A stretch of DNA of 6,224 bases from positions 1-6,224 of the forward strand of contig JBOHVS010000338.1 in the NCBI GenBank assembly GCA_050735975.1, read 5' to 3'. How positions within the stretch are numbered: the first letter of the stretch is position 1; every line of letters starts with the position of its first letter. A program made the position numbers and the translations under genes. Positions 4,634-6,224 of this stretch are shown in pieces. The notes beneath the pieces were generated by a model. That model was not told where the DNA came from and ran no database searches. It was given only the letters and a program-made list of their open reading frames with translations. The stretch comes from DATMBL01 sp050735975 (GTDB lineage: Bacteria > Desulfobacterota > Binatia > UBA9968).

Positions 4634-4861
4634 ATGACATCACTTGCAGCAATCGAAGGTCTACCCAGTGGCGCTCGCTTCTATCGGGCTGACTTACACA
4701 TTCATTCTTTCCGTGGATCTCATGACGTAAAGGACGTAGCCATGACGCCTGAGGCGATAGTGAAGACCGCAATCGACGAGCAGCTGCACATTATCGCCGT
4801 TGCTGACCACAATGAGATCAGGAACGTCGAGGCGACCCACGCGCATCGCCATGGGACCTAA
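4634..4861 (+). pseudogene. N-terminal PHP-domain fragment (TrlF-like), ends at an in-frame TAA
   Basis: From ATG 4634 the frame encodes 75 residues with two hallmark PHP metal-binding motifs: DLHIHS (residues 20-25) and ADHNEI (57-62). The FYRADLHIHSFRGSHD opening and the -NEIRNVEA continuation resemble the N-terminus of TrlF-type PHP/ATPase proteins, which are far longer. After about residue 67 the similarity stops, a short His-rich stretch (THAHRHGT) follows, and TAA (4859-4861) ends translation. The same frame then continues as a helicase fragment. A start at TTG 4508 would lie inside repeat D and is unlikely. The Shine-Dalgarno for 4634 is weak (GGGA 4622-4625). The PHP gene has lost nearly all of its length, so this is a remnant and probably inactive. 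The subfamily name is less certain than the PHP call. Confidence 0.7.
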
Positions 4862-6224
4862 CACCTCGTCTCGAATAAATGGGTGGGTGGCCTGGATCGA
4901 ATCAACAACGCGCGAGGGATACTCAATTGCTACGACTTCTCAGCTACTCCGTTTGCACCCTCAGGCAAGCAAAGCTCGGAAGAGGCGCTCTTCGACTGGA
5001 TCGTCAGCGATTTCGGCCTTAACGACGCGATAGAGTCAGGGTTGGTCAAGACTCCGCGTGTGGTGGTGCGCGATGACGGGGTGCCCGACGCGAAGACCTA
5101 CAAGTCGAAGCTCTACCATATTTACGAGCACGTCAAAGACGACTTGAATCGTAGAGCCGAAGAGACTGTGCCTCTGCCGGACTTGGTCACGGTCGGTTAT
5201 TACTTGCTTGGAAAGGATTGGCTGGAGGCGTCGAAAGCATGGAAGGAAAGAGGGCTGCTGACACCTCCGGTCATGATCACCGTGGCGAACCGGACGGAGA
5301 CCGCGGCGCGGGTCAAATACGCCTTCGATCATAAAAAGATCTTGCTGGATGAGCTCTGCGCCCCCGACCGAACTCTCCATATCGATTCAAAAGTCCTCGA
5401 TATAGCGGAATCCCAAGAGGAGCCGGTGGTGATCAACGGTGATGAGCAACAAGAAGAAGAAAGCGACAACGACGAGCCCGTCAGGAAGCTATCAAAGAAA
5501 GAGTTGGCGGAGCGACTGCGCCAGCAGGTCGATACCGTCGGACAGGTCGGCAAGCCCGGCGAAGCCATTCAAAAAGTAATTTCCGTTGGAATGCTTTCCG
5601 AGGGATGGGATGCCAGGACTGTAACTCACATTATGGGTCTGCGGGCCTTTTCCAGCCAGTTGCTCTGCAAACAGGTTGTTGGCAGAGGACTCAGACGGGT
5701 CTCGTATGAATTTGACAAAGACAAGGGGCTGTTCGACGCCGAACATGTAAATATCTTCGGCGTCCCATTCACCTTTTTGCCTCACGAATCTCAGGACGGG
5801 CCTCCGCCACCTCCACCACCGCCAAAGACGAAGATAGAGCCTGTTATTGAAAAAAAGGAGTTTGAAATCAGTTGGCCGAATATCATCAGAATCGACCATC
5901 TGTATCGGCAGGAATTGCTTCTGGACTTGGGCAAAGTGAAGCCGCTGGAGCTGGATGCCCTCCAGACTCCGACTTTGGCAGAGGTCGCGCCCATCGTAGA
6001 GGGAAAGCCGGATGTGACGAAGCTTTCCGAAATCGACCTTGAAACCTTGGGCAAAAAATTTCGTCGGCAAAAGATTGCTTTCGAGACGGCGAGCGGGATC
6101 TTCGATCAGATGAGGCCCACTTGGAAGGGCAGCAAAGAGTATTTGCTGGCGCGGCTTATCCATCTGATGGACGCGTTTATCTCATCCGGCAAAGTCCACA
6201 TCACGCCGCCGCTGTTCAACCAGG
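4862..6224 (+). pseudogene. Type III restriction (Res)-like SF2 helicase, C-terminal fragment lacking its N-terminus
   Basis: The frame is open from the TAA at 4859 to the window edge (454 codons). Recognisable homology starts near NKWVGGLDRI. SF2 helicase motif III is SATPF (4940-4954), followed by WIVSDFGLNDAIESGLVKTP, typical of type III Res subunits. Motif V is in SVGMLSEGWDAR (GML at 5588-5596) and motif VI is QVVGRGLRR (5672-5698), needed for ATP hydrolysis in translocases. An acidic linker (about 5440-5476) and an eight-proline run (5801-5824) are also present. The Walker A motif and an intact DEAH box are missing, because that half was replaced by the PHP fragment upstream. The first in-frame start candidate is GTG 4883, without a ribosome site. 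The C-terminal nuclease domain expected in Res would lie beyond the window. As found, it cannot make a working helicase. No methyltransferase partner is visible here. Confidence 0.8.

Noticed and set aside
5492..6163. 223-aa minus-strand frame
   Set aside because: It is antisense to conserved helicase motifs V and VI, so it is a shadow of the Res-like frame.
1..6224. tRNA or rRNA genes
   Set aside because: No cloverleaf with a GTTCRANNC-type arm or rRNA signature was found by eye in the spacers.

Overview
The window looks like an accessory stretch of a bacterial chromosome with middling GC (about half, judged by eye). It carries short, mostly unrecognised genes, all on the + strand except one gene running off the left edge, and the genes are separated by copies of a dispersed repeat. 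The species cannot be named from this sequence. A DUF5647-type protein, a type III Res-like helicase and long degenerate CACGA-rich repeats suggest an environmental bacterium with a repeat-rich genome, but that is inference.

Layout: (1) 1-85, the 5' end of a minus-strand gene. (2) 86-361, a spacer with a diverged piece of the repeat that forms a perfect hairpin. (3) 362-754, an unrecognised 130-aa gene. (4) Repeat A, 759-1103. (5) A two-gene operon: a 99-aa unknown protein (1248-1547) and a dCTP deaminase family protein (1550-2134), preceded by a second promoter-like site with an internal dyad. (6) Repeat B, 2322-2624, then a doubtful 66-aa ORF bracketed by two copies of the repeat's 3' end. 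(7) Two unknown genes, 2918-3274 and 3286-3555. (8) Repeat C, 3576-3934. (9) A DUF5647-like gene, 3993-4250. (10) Repeat D, 4368-4553. (11) A broken chimera: a PHP-domain N-terminus ends at an in-frame TAA (4859-4861), and the same frame continues as the C-terminal half of a type III Res-like SF2 helicase that leaves the window.

The most interesting signal is the repeat. All four main copies point the same way as the genes. Each carries a sigma-70-like promoter, TTGACG, exactly 16 bp, then TAGAAT (TAAAAT in copy A). An AT-centred dyad follows at the expected transcription start, clear in B, C and D and eroded in A. Each copy lies upstream of a gene, operon or gene remnant. This is consistent with a set of repeat-borne, co-regulated promoter/leader modules, each attached to a small accessory gene or gene pair. 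The gene functions do not identify one pathway. A dCTP deaminase, a Res-like helicase and a PHP-domain fragment all occur in phage-defence settings, so a decayed defence or accessory-gene island is a reasonable but unproven reading.
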